A stretch of DNA of 64,000 nucleotides from Pseudomonas wuhanensis (GCF_030687395.1 NZ_CP117430.1:4898001-4962000); one strand, 5' to 3'; shown: positions 16,814 through 26,452, numbered from the stretch's first letter. Notes: generated by a model from the letters alone, not told the origin. Made by a program: numbers and translations.

Positions 16814-19708
16814 ATGCAAACCGACACAACTCGCGAGAACCCGCAGGGCACCTTGCCGCAGGCCGCCGATTCGAATTCGGATCTGTCCGCCACCGCGCCT
16901 GGCCAGCTGCGCGTGATCAAGCGTAACGGGACTGTCGTTCCTTACACCGATGACAAAATCACCGTCGCCATCACCAAAGCGTTTCTTGCAGTTGAAGGCG
17001 GCACCGCTGCCGCTTCGTCGCGCATCCACGACACTGTTGCCCGCCTGACCGAACAGGTCACCGCGACCTTCAAGCGTCGCATGCCATCGGGCGGCACCAT
17101 CCACATCGAAGAAATCCAGGACCAGGTCGAACTGGCCCTGATGCGTGCCGGCGAGCAGAAAGTGGCGCGCGACTACGTGATCTACCGCGATGCCCGTTCC
17201 AAGGAACGCGCTGTACGCACCCCTGCCGAGGACGCGGTACAGGCTCACCCGTCGATCCGCATCACCCGCGCCGATGGCAGCCTTGCACCTCTGGACATGG
17301 GTCGCCTGAACACCATCGTCACCGAAGCGTGCGAAGGCCTGGAAGAAGTCGACGGCGACCTGATCCAGCGCGAAACCCTGAAGAACCTGTACGACGGCGT
17401 GGCCCTGACCGACGTCAACACCGCCCTGGTGATGACCGCCCGTACGCTGGTCGAGCGTGAGCCGAACTACTCGTTCGTGACCGCCCGCCTGCTGATGGAC
17501 ACCCTGCGCGCCGAAGGCCTGAACTTCCTGGGCGTCGCCGAGAGCGCGACCCACCACGAAATGGTCGACCTGTACGCCAAGGCGCTGCCGGCGTACATCG
17601 CCAAAGGTATCGAATTCGAATTGCTGAACCCGGTTCTGGCGTCCTTCGACCTGGAAAAACTCGGCAAGGCGATCAACCACGAGCGCGATCAGCAGTTCAC
17701 GTACCTGGGCCTGCAAACCCTGTACGACCGTTACTTCATCCACAAGGACGGTATCCGCTTCGAACTGCCGCAGATTTTCTTCATGCGCGTGGCCATGGGC
17801 CTGGCAATCGAAGAGAAGAACAAAGAAGACCGTGCGATCGAGTTCTACAACCTGTTGTCGTCCTTCGACTACATGTCCTCGACCCCGACCCTGTTCAACG
17901 CCGGCACCCTGCGTCCACAGCTGTCGAGCTGCTACCTGACCACCGTGCCGGATGACCTGTCGGGCATCTACCACGCGATCCACGACAACGCCATGTTGTC
18001 GAAATTCGCTGGTGGCCTGGGCAACGACTGGACACCGGTTCGTGCGCTGGGCTCGTACATCAAGGGCACCAACGGCAAATCCCAGGGCGTTGTACCGTTC
18101 CTGAAAGTAGTGAACGACACCGCCGTCGCCGTTAACCAGGGTGGCAAGCGCAAAGGCGCTGTGTGTGCCTACCTGGAAACCTGGCACATGGACATCGAGG
18201 AGTTCATCGAGCTGCGCAAGAACACCGGTGATGACCGTCGTCGTACCCACGACATGAACACCGCCAACTGGATCCCTGACCTGTTCATGAAGCGCGTCTT
18301 CGATGACGGCCCGTGGACCCTGTTCTCGCCATCCGAAGTTCCGGATCTGCACGACCTGACCGGCAAGGCCTTCGAAGAGCGTTACGAGTACTACGAAGCC
18401 CTGTCCCAGTACCCAGGCAAGATCAAGCTGTTCAAGACCATTCAGGCCAAAGACCTGTGGCGCAAAATGCTGTCCATGCTGTTTGAAACCGGCCACCCAT
18501 GGCTGACCTTCAAAGACCCGTGCAACCTGCGCAGCCCGCAGCAGCACGTGGGCGTGGTTCACAGCTCGAACCTGTGCACCGAGATCACCTTGAACACCAA
18601 CAAGGACGAGATCGCCGTTTGCAACCTGGGCTCGATCAACCTGCCGAACCACATCACCAACGGCAAGCTGGACACCGCCAAGCTGCAACGCACCGTGAAC
18701 ACCGCCGTTCGCATGCTCGATAACGTGATCGACATCAACTACTACTCGGTGCCGCAAGCGAAGAACTCCAACTTCAAGCACCGTCCGGTCGGTCTGGGCA
18801 TCATGGGCTTCCAGGACGCCTTGTACCTGCAGCACATTCCTTACGGTTCCGACGCGGCCGTCGAGTTCGCCGACAAGTCGATGGAAGCGGTCAGCTACTA
18901 CGCGATCCAGGCTTCCTGCGACCTGGCCGACGAGCGCGGCGCCTACGAGACGTTCCAGGGTTCGCTGTGGTCCAAAGGCATCCTGCCGCTGGATTCGCAA
19001 CAGATCCTGATTGAGCAGCGTGGCCAGAAGTACATCGACGTTGACCTGAACGAATCCCTGGACTGGGCACCGGTTCGCGCCCGTGTACAGAAAGGCATTC
19101 GTAACTCCAACATCATGGCCATCGCACCGACCGCGACCATCGCCAACATCACTGGCGTATCGCAGTCGATCGAACCGACTTATCAGAACCTCTACGTGAA
19201 ATCGAACCTGTCGGGCGAATTCACCGTGATCAACCCGTACCTGGTTCGCGACCTCAAGGCTCGCGGTCTGTGGGACTCGGTCATGATCAACGACCTGAAG
19301 TACTACGACGGTTCGGTGCAACAGATCGAGCGCATCCCGCAAGAACTCAAAGAGCTCTACGCGACTGCCTTCGAAGTGGACACCAAGTGGATCGTCGACG
19401 CCGCCAGCCGTCGTCAGAAGTGGATCGACCAGGCTCAATCGCTGAACCTGTACATCGCCGGCGCATCGGGCAAGAAGCTGGACGTGACCTACCGCATGGC
19501 TTGGTACCGTGGCCTGAAAACCACCTACTACCTCCGTGCCCTGGCCGCGACCAGCACCGAGAAGTCGACCATCAACACCGGTAAGCTGAACGCTGTTTCC
19601 AGCGGCGGCAACCACGGTGACGACTCGGTCCTGGCAGCTCCAGCAGGTCCGGCACCAGTGCCGAAGGCTTGCGCCATTGACGAGCCGGATTGCGAAGCTT
19701 GCCAATAA
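16814..19708 (+). CDS. nrdA: Ribonucleoside-diphosphate reductase alpha subunit (class Ia)
   Basis: Large subunit that reduces ribonucleotides to deoxyribonucleotides, aerobically, with NrdB. The 964-residue protein is long for the class because of two N-terminal ATP-cone regulatory domains (starting at LRVIKRNGTVVPYTDDK and IRITRADGSLAPLD), as in other pseudomonads. The active-site block NLCTEI and the C-terminal redox pair in CAIDEPDCEACQ are present. The ATG at 16814 is chosen because the ribosome binding site (GGAG) lies inside the alternative start at 16796. nrdB, usually next, is not in the window. Confidence 0.96.
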   Translation: MQTDTTRENPQGTLPQAADSNSDLSATAPGQLRVIKRNGTVVPYTDDKITVAITKAFLAVEGGTAAASSRIHDTVARLTEQVTATFKRRMPSGGTIHIEEIQDQVELALMRAGEQKVARDYVIYRDARSKERAVRTPAEDAVQAHPSIRITRADGSLAPLDMGRLNTIVTEACEGLEEVDGDLIQRETLKNLYDGVALTDVNTALVMTARTLVEREPNYSFVTARLLMDTLRAEGLNFLGVAESATHHEMVDLYAKALPAYIAKGIEFELLNPVLASFDLEKLGKAINHERDQQFTYLGLQTLYDRYFIHKDGIRFELPQIFFMRVAMGLAIEEKNKEDRAIEFYNLLSSFDYMSSTPTLFNAGTLRPQLSSCYLTTVPDDLSGIYHAIHDNAMLSKFAGGLGNDWTPVRALGSYIKGTNGKSQGVVPFLKVVNDTAVAVNQGGKRKGAVCAYLETWHMDIEEFIELRKNTGDDRRRTHDMNTANWIPDLFMKRVFDDGPWTLFSPSEVPDLHDLTGKAFEERYEYYEALSQYPGKIKLFKTIQAKDLWRKMLSMLFETGHPWLTFKDPCNLRSPQQHVGVVHSSNLCTEITLNTNKDEIAVCNLGSINLPNHITNGKLDTAKLQRTVNTAVRMLDNVIDINYYSVPQAKNSNFKHRPVGLGIMGFQDALYLQHIPYGSDAAVEFADKSMEAVSYYAIQASCDLADERGAYETFQGSLWSKGILPLDSQQILIEQRGQKYIDVDLNESLDWAPVRARVQKGIRNSNIMAIAPTATIANITGVSQSIEPTYQNLYVKSNLSGEFTVINPYLVRDLKARGLWDSVMINDLKYYDGSVQQIERIPQELKELYATAFEVDTKWIVDAASRRQKWIDQAQSLNLYIAGASGKKLDVTYRMAWYRGLKTTYYLRALAATSTEKSTINTGKLNAVSSGGNHGDDSVLAAPAGPAPVPKACAIDEPDCEACQ

Positions 19709-19745
19709 GCTGAGCTGGTGAGCGCTGAAAGGCGCTTACCTCGAT

Positions 19746-19788
19746 AACCCCCGATCAGTCCTCTGGATTGGTCGGGGGTTTTCTTTTG
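19746..19788 (+). terminator. Terminator of nrdA
   Basis: AACCCCCGATCA...TGGTCGGGGGTTTTCTTTT: a strong hairpin with a T-rich tail, 38 bases after the stop codon. Confidence 0.9.
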
Positions 19789-19818
19789 CCTCAAGGAAAG
19801 TAGGGACTGTGCTGACGC

Positions 19819-19910
19819 CATCGCGGGCAAGCCCGCTCCCACAGGTTTCGTCGTTCACGATTCCTACGTACGACACAAAACCTTGTGGGACCGGGCTTGC
19901 CCGCGAAGAG
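19819..19910. repeat. REP pair
   Basis: Inverted copies of ATCGCGGGCAAGCCCGCTCC; the right copy has one mismatch (GGGACCGGGC). Confidence 0.85.
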
Positions 19911-19982
19911 GCCATCACTGACAACGCAAAATTCGTCACCCGAGACAAATCCCGCCCATAAAAAAAGCCCCTCTCACGAGGG

Positions 19983-21397
19983 TAATGCTGTTCACTTAAG
20001 CGGAGCAGCCTTACGGTCTACTGGAAACCGGGTCTTTGATATTTTCACCGTCCTTGGCCTTGAAGGTCTTGGACGGTGATCCAGAAACAATCCTCCGATA
20101 CCTGCCCTTAACTCTGCCAATCGTCTGCCTGTGGCTGAAATCGGGTTGGCCGCTGCCATCACTATCAGTTGCACGGCAATGTACTGGCAAGCCGGTTTGA
20201 AACGAATGTCCGAGGGGGCTCGGCCAAACGCCACCGCCGCCTGGCTGGCTTCCCGACGAATCACGTTATAAGCCAACAAAAGTCCCCAAACCTCCTGATA
20301 GACCAAGTCGACTTTTTTGCTACGCAAGGTCACTGCGTTCTGCTGCATCGAGCTCTTGATGTCCCTGAAGCCCAATTCGATCTCCCAGCGTTCCTGATAC
20401 AGCTTGGCCACGGCCTTGGCGTTGTAGGCGTTAGCCGGCAATGACGTCATGACGGTCTTTAGCTTGCCTTGAATTTCATAACTGACTTCGCGGGCCTCCC
20501 AATGCGTTGGAAGGGTCGGGTTTCGCTTCCTGGCCTGCGGCGAGACTTTCATGCGCACCCAACGATCGTGCTGGCTGTAGCGGGTCACTTCTTCGCAGAC
20601 CATTCCTTTTTTTGCCGGGATCAACCAATGACGGTTGACCAGCACTGCTCAGGCTCGACAGCAGTTCGGCCCCCCAGAATCCTTTGTCGAACACGTCACC
20701 GAGTGATCGGGATCTGCTGCAGGAACTCGTCGGCCAAGCGCATTTCACTGCGTCGGTAAGGGCTCAATTGCGCATCCAGGATCACGTGCGAACGTACATT
20801 CATCAACGCCACCAGCCAGCATGGGAAACGAGTCTGGCGGTCGCTCGGGGTGTTTCCCGACCCGAAGTGGTCCCGAAGCTCGGGCGTATCCGGGGTGCGC
20901 AAGAGTGCTCCGTCCACTGCGAACACCTGCAGTTCATGCCAGGCGTCACCGTCATAGCGCTCCGCGCCCCATTGGGTTCCCGTCTTGCGGAACAGCCACT
21001 CAACGGGATCGGCGCCGAGCCGCTTACGCGCTTCGGTCAGACCGCTACGGGCCAACAGGTGGTCAGAGGCCAGGCCTTGGGCGCAGATGTTCAAACGTCT
21101 GGCCACTTCGTGAACCGGTTCATCACGAAACAGCGCCATGCCGAGCACCAGCCAAAGCACTTGGTCAGCGGGCAGGCGACGTCGACGAATGGTGGCCTGA
21201 CTGGAAAGATCCAGCGCAGACGCGACCCACTCTATGGGGATGTTTTGGGTGAAGGTGCTCAGGTCGCAGAAGTTGAAAAGGTCGCCGAGGTCGAGCAGGT
21301 CCTGTTGAACAGACATAAAAAATCCGATGCCAGATATCTGGCATCGGATTTTCGGATAAGCCCAGCTGAGACTCAAATGCTTAAGTGAACAGCATTA
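19983..21397 (-). mobile_element. Second IS4-family insertion sequence (1415 bp)
   Basis: Perfect 19-bp terminal inverted repeats (TAATGCTGTTCACTTAAGC at 19983-20001 and its complement at 21379-21397) and a 12-bp target duplication CTCTCACGAGGG at 19971-19982 and 21398-21409. The ends differ from those of the IS at 12242. A perfect palindrome at about 21319-21353 just inside the right end (ATCCGATGCCAGATATC...) would stop transcription entering the transposase gene from outside. Confidence 0.93.
19992..21316 (-). pseudogene. IS4-family transposase with two frameshifts
   Basis: IS4-type DDE transposase with an N-terminal IS4 domain. The product is spread over three frames: residues to about 205 in the first (up to SEMRLADEFLQQIP near 20700), a short middle piece (VFDKGFWGAELLSSL), then from about 20645 the C-terminal part with the YQERWEIELGFRDIKSS signature. 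Two separate single-base changes are the simplest reading, which makes this an inactive copy. Confidence 0.85.
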
Positions 21398-21435
21398 CTC
21401 TCACGAGGGGCCTCTTTCTGCAGCGCCAACCAGCA

Positions 21436-22755
21436 TCAGGTCATCTGAATGATGGTCTGCATGATGGTGCTCTGGGTGGAGATGGTCTTGGCGTTTGCCT
21501 GGTAGTTGCTCTGGGCTTTGATCAGCTCGACCAATTCGTTGGTCAGGTTGACGTTGGACTCTTCCAGGGAGTTGGACACGATCGAACCCAGCGTACCGGT
21601 CTCCGGCGCATCGACACCCGCCACACCCGAGGAGAAGGTTTCTTTCCAGCGTGTGCCGCCGATTGGCTGCAAGCCTTGCTCGTTGGCGAAGCTGGCCACC
21701 GCCACTTGGCCGATGGCCTTGGTTTGCTGATTGCTGAAGTTGGCAGTCATGACGCCGCTGGCGTCGATGGTCAGGCTGGAGATCTGGCCGGTGGCATAGC
21801 CGTCCTGATATTGGGCAGTACGAGCGGTCGCCGAGTTGTAAGACGTGGTCTTCGCCAAGCTGAACGCGATACCGCTTGCAGCGGCATCGGAACCATTCGC
21901 GCCCCAGGTCACAGGAGTCGTTGAGGCGTCGGTGATAACGCCGGGTATCCAGTCGGTCATGGTCAACGTAGTACCGTCTGCACCTAGAGCCCAGCCTGCC
22001 CCTGCGGTGATAGTGTCGATGCTACCGTCGGAATTGAAGGTAATATCTGCCTCGCTAGGTGTCAGGGTGGTGCTAGCCGGGTTGCTCGGAGTCCGACCAT
22101 CCATATAGGTATAAATCTTCCATTCGTTTACGTCCGTCTTGACGTAATACTGATCCATGGTGTGTTCATTACCCTGGGTGTCATAGACCTTGGTAGAAAT
22201 GGTCTTGTTGTAGCTGTTGGTATCTGTCGGGCTGAACGTCGTCACGGTCGGCAAATCTTCAGCCGAATTCAGGTTCATCGTCTGATCGATCGTGGTGGTC
22301 GCGTTCGGCTTGAGGGCTGAAGTATCGATCTTCAGGTCAGTCAACACACCGTTGATGATCTTGCCGTTGGCGTCGACGCCATAACCCTGCAGACGATTGC
22401 CGTTGTTATCAACCACATAGTTTTCGGCATCAGTCTTGAACGCACCGGCACGGGTGTAGCTCAGGGATCCGTTGTCGCTGAGGATGAAGAAACCGTTGCC
22501 CTGGATGCCCATGTCCAGCACGTTGCCGGTATTGTTCACATCGCCCTGGCCGAACTGCTGGGAAACGTTGGCCAGGCGCACGCCATTGCCAACGGTCTTG
22601 CTACCCGTACCCAGCTTGGTGGCCGAGTACACGTCTTCGAATTCTGCACGGGACGATTTGAAGCCGGTGGTCGCGACGTTGGCGATGTTGTTGCCGGTCA
22701 CGTCCAGTTGTTTGTTGGCTGCATAGAGACCGCTAAGGCCGATATTGAAAGACAT
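21436..22755 (-). CDS. flgE: Flagellar hook protein FlgE
   Basis: Subunit of the flagellar hook outside the cell. The 439-residue product has the N-terminal rod/hook signature (GLSGLYAANKQLDVTGNNIAN) and the C-terminal coiled segment LVELIKAQSNYQANAKTIS; the variable middle forms the outer hook domains. It is the last gene of the flgBCDE group, with flgD 31 bp upstream. Its original terminator (GCCCCTCTCACGAGGGGC) has been split by the IS4-type element. Confidence 0.96.
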   Translation of the reverse strand: MSFNIGLSGLYAANKQLDVTGNNIANVATTGFKSSRAEFEDVYSATKLGTGSKTVGNGVRLANVSQQFGQGDVNNTGNVLDMGIQGNGFFILSDNGSLSYTRAGAFKTDAENYVVDNNGNRLQGYGVDANGKIINGVLTDLKIDTSALKPNATTTIDQTMNLNSAEDLPTVTTFSPTDTNSYNKTISTKVYDTQGNEHTMDQYYVKTDVNEWKIYTYMDGRTPSNPASTTLTPSEADITFNSDGSIDTITAGAGWALGADGTTLTMTDWIPGVITDASTTPVTWGANGSDAAASGIAFSLAKTTSYNSATARTAQYQDGYATGQISSLTIDASGVMTANFSNQQTKAIGQVAVASFANEQGLQPIGGTRWKETFSSGVAGVDAPETGTLGSIVSNSLEESNVNLTNELVELIKAQSNYQANAKTISTQSTIMQTIIQMT

Positions 22756-22786
22756 ATTCCACTCCTTTGTGCCGTGCTAGTCGGCT

Positions 22787-23476
22787 CTATATACCAATGG
22801 TTTGTACTTTGGACAGGGCAACGCTGCCCATGCCTGCCAGGTTCAGCATCAACTCACCGCCGGTCTGGCTGATGGTCACGCTGTTGACCGTTGCCGGCAG
22901 GTAAGTAATCAGTGAGGTGTTCGTGCCGTCGATGGTGGTCGTTGCGCCGAAGGTGTAAGTACCCGCCGGTGCCACCGCGCCCGCATCGTCCTTGCCGTCC
23001 CAGATGAAACTGGCGTTACCGGCACTTTGACTGCCCAACTCGAGCGTACGGATGGTCTTGCCTTCCGCGTTGGTGATCTTGACGGTGGCGGCGGGAACCG
23101 AGGTTGGCACCACGACGGTACCGTTGAGGCTCTTGGAGGTGTCGACCATGGTTTTGTCGGTCTGCGCGATGACTGAACGGCCCACCAGCGAAGAAGCCTG
23201 CAAGGCTTGCGAGGAGCTGTAGCTGCTGGCAAGGCCGCTGACCGTATCGTTCAGCGTGGTAATACCTTCCAGGCTACTGAACTGCGCCAGCTGTGCCACG
23301 AACTCGCTGTTGTCCTGAGGATCGAGCGGGTTCTGGTTTTTCAGCTGAGTCACCAACAGTTGCAGGAACGCGTCCTTGCCCAGCTTCTGGCCGCCGGTAG
23401 CGGCCGTGGTCAGGCTGTCTTTGGTGGTAGTGGTCGTGACCGAAGAGTTGGCCAGAACATCGCTGATAACGCTCAT
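22787..23476 (-). CDS. flgD: Flagellar hook assembly protein FlgD
   Basis: Hook-capping scaffold needed for polymerisation of FlgE. The 229-residue protein shows the conserved N-terminal block LGKDAFLQLLVTQLKNQNPL followed by a FLN-type beta domain with WDGKDDAG. It lies between flgC (15 bp) and flgE (31 bp) in one transcription unit. Confidence 0.95.
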   Translation of the reverse strand: MSVISDVLANSSVTTTTTKDSLTTAATGGQKLGKDAFLQLLVTQLKNQNPLDPQDNSEFVAQLAQFSSLEGITTLNDTVSGLASSYSSSQALQASSLVGRSVIAQTDKTMVDTSKSLNGTVVVPTSVPAATVKITNAEGKTIRTLELGSQSAGNASFIWDGKDDAGAVAPAGTYTFGATTTIDGTNTSLITYLPATVNSVTISQTGGELMLNLAGMGSVALSKVQTIGI

Positions 23477-23491
23477 ATGACTCGCCCCTTA

Positions 23492-23935
23492 TCACTGACC
23501 GAGGGTCAGGACCTTCTGCATCATGGTTTTGGCGGTGTTCATCATTTCGGCGTTGGTCTGGAACGAACGGCTCGCGGAAATCATGTCGGCCATTTCTTCG
23601 ACGACGTTGACGTTCGGGTAGTAGACGTAGCCCTTGGCATCGGCGGCCGGATGGTTCGGCTCGTAGCGCGCGTCAAGGTTGCTCTGGTCTTCGACCACGC
23701 CCAGCACTTGCACGCCTTGACCGGCAGCGTCCTGGTTCTGGAACAGCGAATCGCTGCCGCCGCTCTGGCCGCCCTGGAACATGGTGGCGAACACCGGGTG
23801 ACGGGCACGGTAAGTCTGGTCGATGCTCGACGAGACGGTCTCGGCGTTGGCGATGTTCGAGGCCACGGTGTTCAAGCGAGTGGTCTGGGCACTCATGCCG
23901 CTACCGGCAATGTTGAAAACACTGGATAGAGACAT
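23492..23935 (-). CDS. flgC: Flagellar basal-body rod protein FlgC
   Basis: Proximal-rod component of the flagellar basal body, in the periplasm. The 147-residue product has the family N-terminus (IAGSGMSAQTTRLNTVASNI) and C-terminus (VNVVEEMADMISASRSFQTN). It starts three bases after the flgB stop codon, so the two are probably translationally coupled. Confidence 0.95.
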   Translation of the reverse strand: MSLSSVFNIAGSGMSAQTTRLNTVASNIANAETVSSSIDQTYRARHPVFATMFQGGQSGGSDSLFQNQDAAGQGVQVLGVVEDQSNLDARYEPNHPAADAKGYVYYPNVNVVEEMADMISASRSFQTNAEMMNTAKTMMQKVLTLGQ

Positions 23936-23938
23936 GGA

Positions 23939-24346
23939 TTACTCTCCGCGCAGGGCTGACACCAGCCCTTTGAATTTACTGTTGAGCAGGGTGAAGCTGG
24001 CCTGGAAGTTGACCGCGTTTTCCGCGTAGTTCGACTGTTCCAGCTGGGCGTCCACGGTGTTCTGATCGATCGACGGTTGCATCGGCGTGCGATACATCAG
24101 CGACTCGTCGCCATTGCCCAGGCCTTCAGCTTCGATGTGACGGCTGTTGGTCATGTTCAAGGCGAACTTGCCGTTTTTGGTTTTCTCGTTCTGCTCGGCG
24201 AGCACTTTCGAGAAGTCCAGGTCCCGAGCCTTGTAGTTCGGGGTGTCGGCGTTGGCGATGTTGTTGGCCAGGACTTCGGCACGCTGAGCGCGGAACCCCA
24301 GGGCTTGTTCGTGGATACCGAGCGCTTTATCGAAGCTGATGCTCAT
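23939..24346 (-). CDS. flgB: Flagellar basal-body rod protein FlgB
   Basis: Proximal-rod protein of the flagellum, 135 residues, beginning MSISFDKALGIHEQALGFRA with the conserved rod motif LANNIANADTPNYKARDLDF. The open frame extends far upstream, but the ATG at 24346 gives the family length. It is the first gene of flgBCDE, 34 bases after the predicted start of a sigma-54 transcript. Confidence 0.95.
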   Translation of the reverse strand: MSISFDKALGIHEQALGFRAQRAEVLANNIANADTPNYKARDLDFSKVLAEQNEKTKNGKFALNMTNSRHIEAEGLGNGDESLMYRTPMQPSIDQNTVDAQLEQSNYAENAVNFQASFTLLNSKFKGLVSALRGE

Positions 24347-24391
24347 GTCGGGAAACCTTCGGGTGACCTGATTTTTCGTACGATGGATATA

Positions 24392-24406
24392 GCAAGCGGC
24401 GTGCCA
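24392..24406 (-). promoter_or_regulatory. Sigma-54 promoter of flgBCDE
   Basis: TGGCACG-CCGC-TTGC on the minus strand, an exact -24/-12 match; predicted start near 24380. This fits the known RpoN/FleQ control of flagellar class II genes in Pseudomonas. Confidence 0.9.
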
Positions 24407-24410
24407 ATTC

Positions 24411-24435
24411 AAAAAAGCCCGTAAACCGGGGCTTT
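24411..24435 (-). terminator. Hairpin insulating the flgB promoter
   Basis: Read leftward: AAAGCCCC-GGTTTAC-GGGCTTTTTT. A terminator-like hairpin immediately upstream of the sigma-54 site, which would stop transcripts coming from cheR. Confidence 0.65.
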
Positions 24436-24460
24436 GCCGGCAGTGGCAAGGCGGCAATGA

Positions 24461-24502
24461 CAGAAAAGCGGCAACCGATTTCCGCCGCCTGCCGCTTTTC
24501 TG
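24461..24502. promoter_or_regulatory. 13-bp inverted repeat upstream of the flgB promoter
   Basis: CAGAAAAGCGGCA (24461-24473) and TGCCGCTTTTCTG (24490-24502), perfect arms with a 16-base centre, 55-95 bp upstream of the -24 element. It could be an activator (FleQ) region or a further terminator. Confidence 0.5.
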
Positions 24503-24535
24503 CCGCTTCTCGCAATCGAAAGAACAACATTTACC

Positions 24536-24560
24536 CTGTGGGAGCGGGCAAGCCCACAGG
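24536..24560. repeat. Truncated REP
   Basis: CCTGTGGGAGCGGGC-AAGCCCACAGG: a solitary, shortened REP hairpin that lacks the middle of the palindrome. Confidence 0.7.
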
Positions 24561-24591
24561 GATGGTGGTGGAGGCTGAGGAATCAACAGGC

Positions 24592-24629
24592 AAAAAAAAC
24601 GGGAGCTCCCTGAGGACTCCCGTTTTTTT
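24592..24629 (-). terminator. Terminator of cheV-cheR
   Basis: AAAAAAAACGGGAG-...-CTCCCGTTTTTTT, a near-perfect bidirectional terminator 17 bases past the cheR stop codon. Confidence 0.9.
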
Positions 24630-24645
24630 GTATGCCGCCAACGAA

Positions 24646-25473
24646 TCACTTCGCCTTGTAAATGATCCCCGGGCTGCACTGGACCATCTGGTAGTGATCC
24701 GGCAAACCGTTCAGCGCTTCGGACGCGCCAAGGAACAGATAACCACCCGGCTTCAGCGTGCTGTGAATGCGCAACAGGATGTCTTTCTTCACCTCGGCGG
24801 AGAAGTAGATCAGCACGTTGCGGCAGAACACGATGTCGAACTTGCCCAGGCTCGCGTAGCTGTCCAGCAGGTTGAACGAGCGAAATTCCACCCGACTCTT
24901 GATCGGCGCCTTGATGGCCCAGCGCCCCGGCCCTTTGGGGTCGAAGTAACGCTGAAGACGCTCGGGCGACAGACCGCGGCCGATGGCCAGGCTGTCGTAT
25001 TCGCCGGTCTTGCAGTTGGTCAGCATGGTGCCGGACAGGTCCGTGGCAACGATCTGCACGCCCATCTTCAACTGGCCCATGTTGACCCGCTCGAACTCAT
25101 CGATGGACATCGACAGCGAATACGGTTCCTGGCCCGACGAACACGCTGCCGACCAGATCCGCAGGCGCTGGCCGGGGGCCGCCTTGATCGCTTCGGGCAA
25201 GACCTTGTTCTTCAAGACTTCAAACGGATAGGTGTCACGAAACCACAAGGTTTCGTTGGTGGTCATTGCATCCACCACCATCTCGCGCAAACCGCTGCGC
25301 GGCTGGGTCTGGATGCGCTGAACCAGCTCACCCAGCGATTTGATGCCCTGCTGTTCCATCAGTTTGTTGAGACGGCTCGAGACCAGGTATTGCTTGTTTT
25401 CACCGAGCAAAATGCCACAGGCTTTTTCCAGGAATACCCGGAACTGTTCGAAATCCAAATTACCCGTAGACAA
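24646..25473 (-). CDS. cheR: Chemotaxis methyltransferase CheR
   Basis: Methylates glutamates of chemoreceptors using S-adenosylmethionine. The 275-residue protein has an N-terminal helical domain (KLMEQQGIKSLGELVQR) and the methyltransferase fold with RIWSAACSSGQEPYS and FDIVFCRNVLIYF. The only start in place is TTG at 25473, after an AGAGG site. In Pseudomonas this cheR belongs to the flagellar flgA-cheV-cheR-flgB locus, as here. Confidence 0.94.
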   Translation of the reverse strand: MSTGNLDFEQFRVFLEKACGILLGENKQYLVSSRLNKLMEQQGIKSLGELVQRIQTQPRSGLREMVVDAMTTNETLWFRDTYPFEVLKNKVLPEAIKAAPGQRLRIWSAACSSGQEPYSLSMSIDEFERVNMGQLKMGVQIVATDLSGTMLTNCKTGEYDSLAIGRGLSPERLQRYFDPKGPGRWAIKAPIKSRVEFRSFNLLDSYASLGKFDIVFCRNVLIYFSAEVKKDILLRIHSTLKPGGYLFLGASEALNGLPDHYQMVQCSPGIIYKAK

Positions 25474-25519
25474 AGATGCCGCCTCTTAAATCGTGTTGAC
25501 CGCCAGGGGCAGAAGGCCC

Positions 25520-26452
25520 CTAGCTGTTATCTGCTGCTTTGATCCGGTCGACTACCCGGGATGCCAGGTCATCAGGACGGAATTTGGCCAGGAAGTCATC
25601 GGCACCGACCTTCTTGACCATCGCCTGATTGAACACACCCGACAACGAAGTATGCAGGATGATATGCAGCTTTTGCATGCGCGGGTCGTTGCGGATCTCG
25701 GCCGTCAGGGTGTACCCGTCCATCTCCGGCATCTCGATGTCGGAGATCATCATCAGGAACTCGTCTTCCGGCTTCTTGCCTTCGTCGACCAATTTGCGCA
25801 GGTAATCCAGCGCTTGCCGGCCGTCGTTCAACGCCACCACTTCGACGCCGATCGTTTGCAGGCAACGGGTCACCTGCTTTCGCGCCACCGATGAGTCATC
25901 GACCGTCAGCACGCGCAAGGACAACGCCTTGTGCTGAGTCTCGATATCCACCACGCCCACCGAAATCGCCTCCGGTGTCGGTGCCACTTCCGCCAGCACC
26001 TTCTCGACGTCGATGATTTCGACTAACTGATTGTCGACCCGAGTCACAGCCGTCAGGTAGTGATCGCGCCCGGTGCCCTTGGGTGGCGGATGAATCTCCT
26101 CCCAGTTCATGTTGACGATGCGCTCCACCGACCGAACCAGGAAACCCTGGGTCTTGGTGTTGTACTCCGTGATGATCACGAAGGGATTGCTTTGATCTTT
26201 CAGCGCTCCGGAACCGGTCGCCATCGCCAGATCCAGAATCGGAATGGTCGCCCCCCGAATATTCGCCACACCGCACACGACAGGACTGGACTTGGGCATC
26301 AGGGTCAGCTTGGGGCATTGCAGCACCTCACGAACCTTGAACACGTTGATCCCATACAGCTGCTGGCCGTCGAGACGGAACAACAACAGCTCAAGGCGAT
26401 TCTGCCCTACCAGTTGCGTGCGCTGGTTCACCGAATCCATTACACCAGCCAT
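25520..26452 (-). CDS. cheV: Chemotaxis coupling protein CheV
   Basis: Adaptor with an N-terminal CheW-like domain (about residues 15-155, beginning ELLLFRLDGQQLYGINVFKV) and a C-terminal receiver domain (about 180-305; DD near LTVDDSSVARK, phospho-acceptor in MISDIEMPEMDGY). It couples receptors to CheA and can be phosphorylated. It lies 46 bp upstream of cheR and diverges from flgA. Confidence 0.95.
   Translation of the reverse strand: MAGVMDSVNQRTQLVGQNRLELLLFRLDGQQLYGINVFKVREVLQCPKLTLMPKSSPVVCGVANIRGATIPILDLAMATGSGALKDQSNPFVIITEYNTKTQGFLVRSVERIVNMNWEEIHPPPKGTGRDHYLTAVTRVDNQLVEIIDVEKVLAEVAPTPEAISVGVVDIETQHKALSLRVLTVDDSSVARKQVTRCLQTIGVEVVALNDGRQALDYLRKLVDEGKKPEDEFLMMISDIEMPEMDGYTLTAEIRNDPRMQKLHIILHTSLSGVFNQAMVKKVGADDFLAKFRPDDLASRVVDRIKAADNS

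Noticed and set aside
16637..19705. 1022-residue minus-strand frame opposite nrdA
   Set aside because: Antisense shadow of a highly codon-biased GC-rich gene; nrdA itself is certain.
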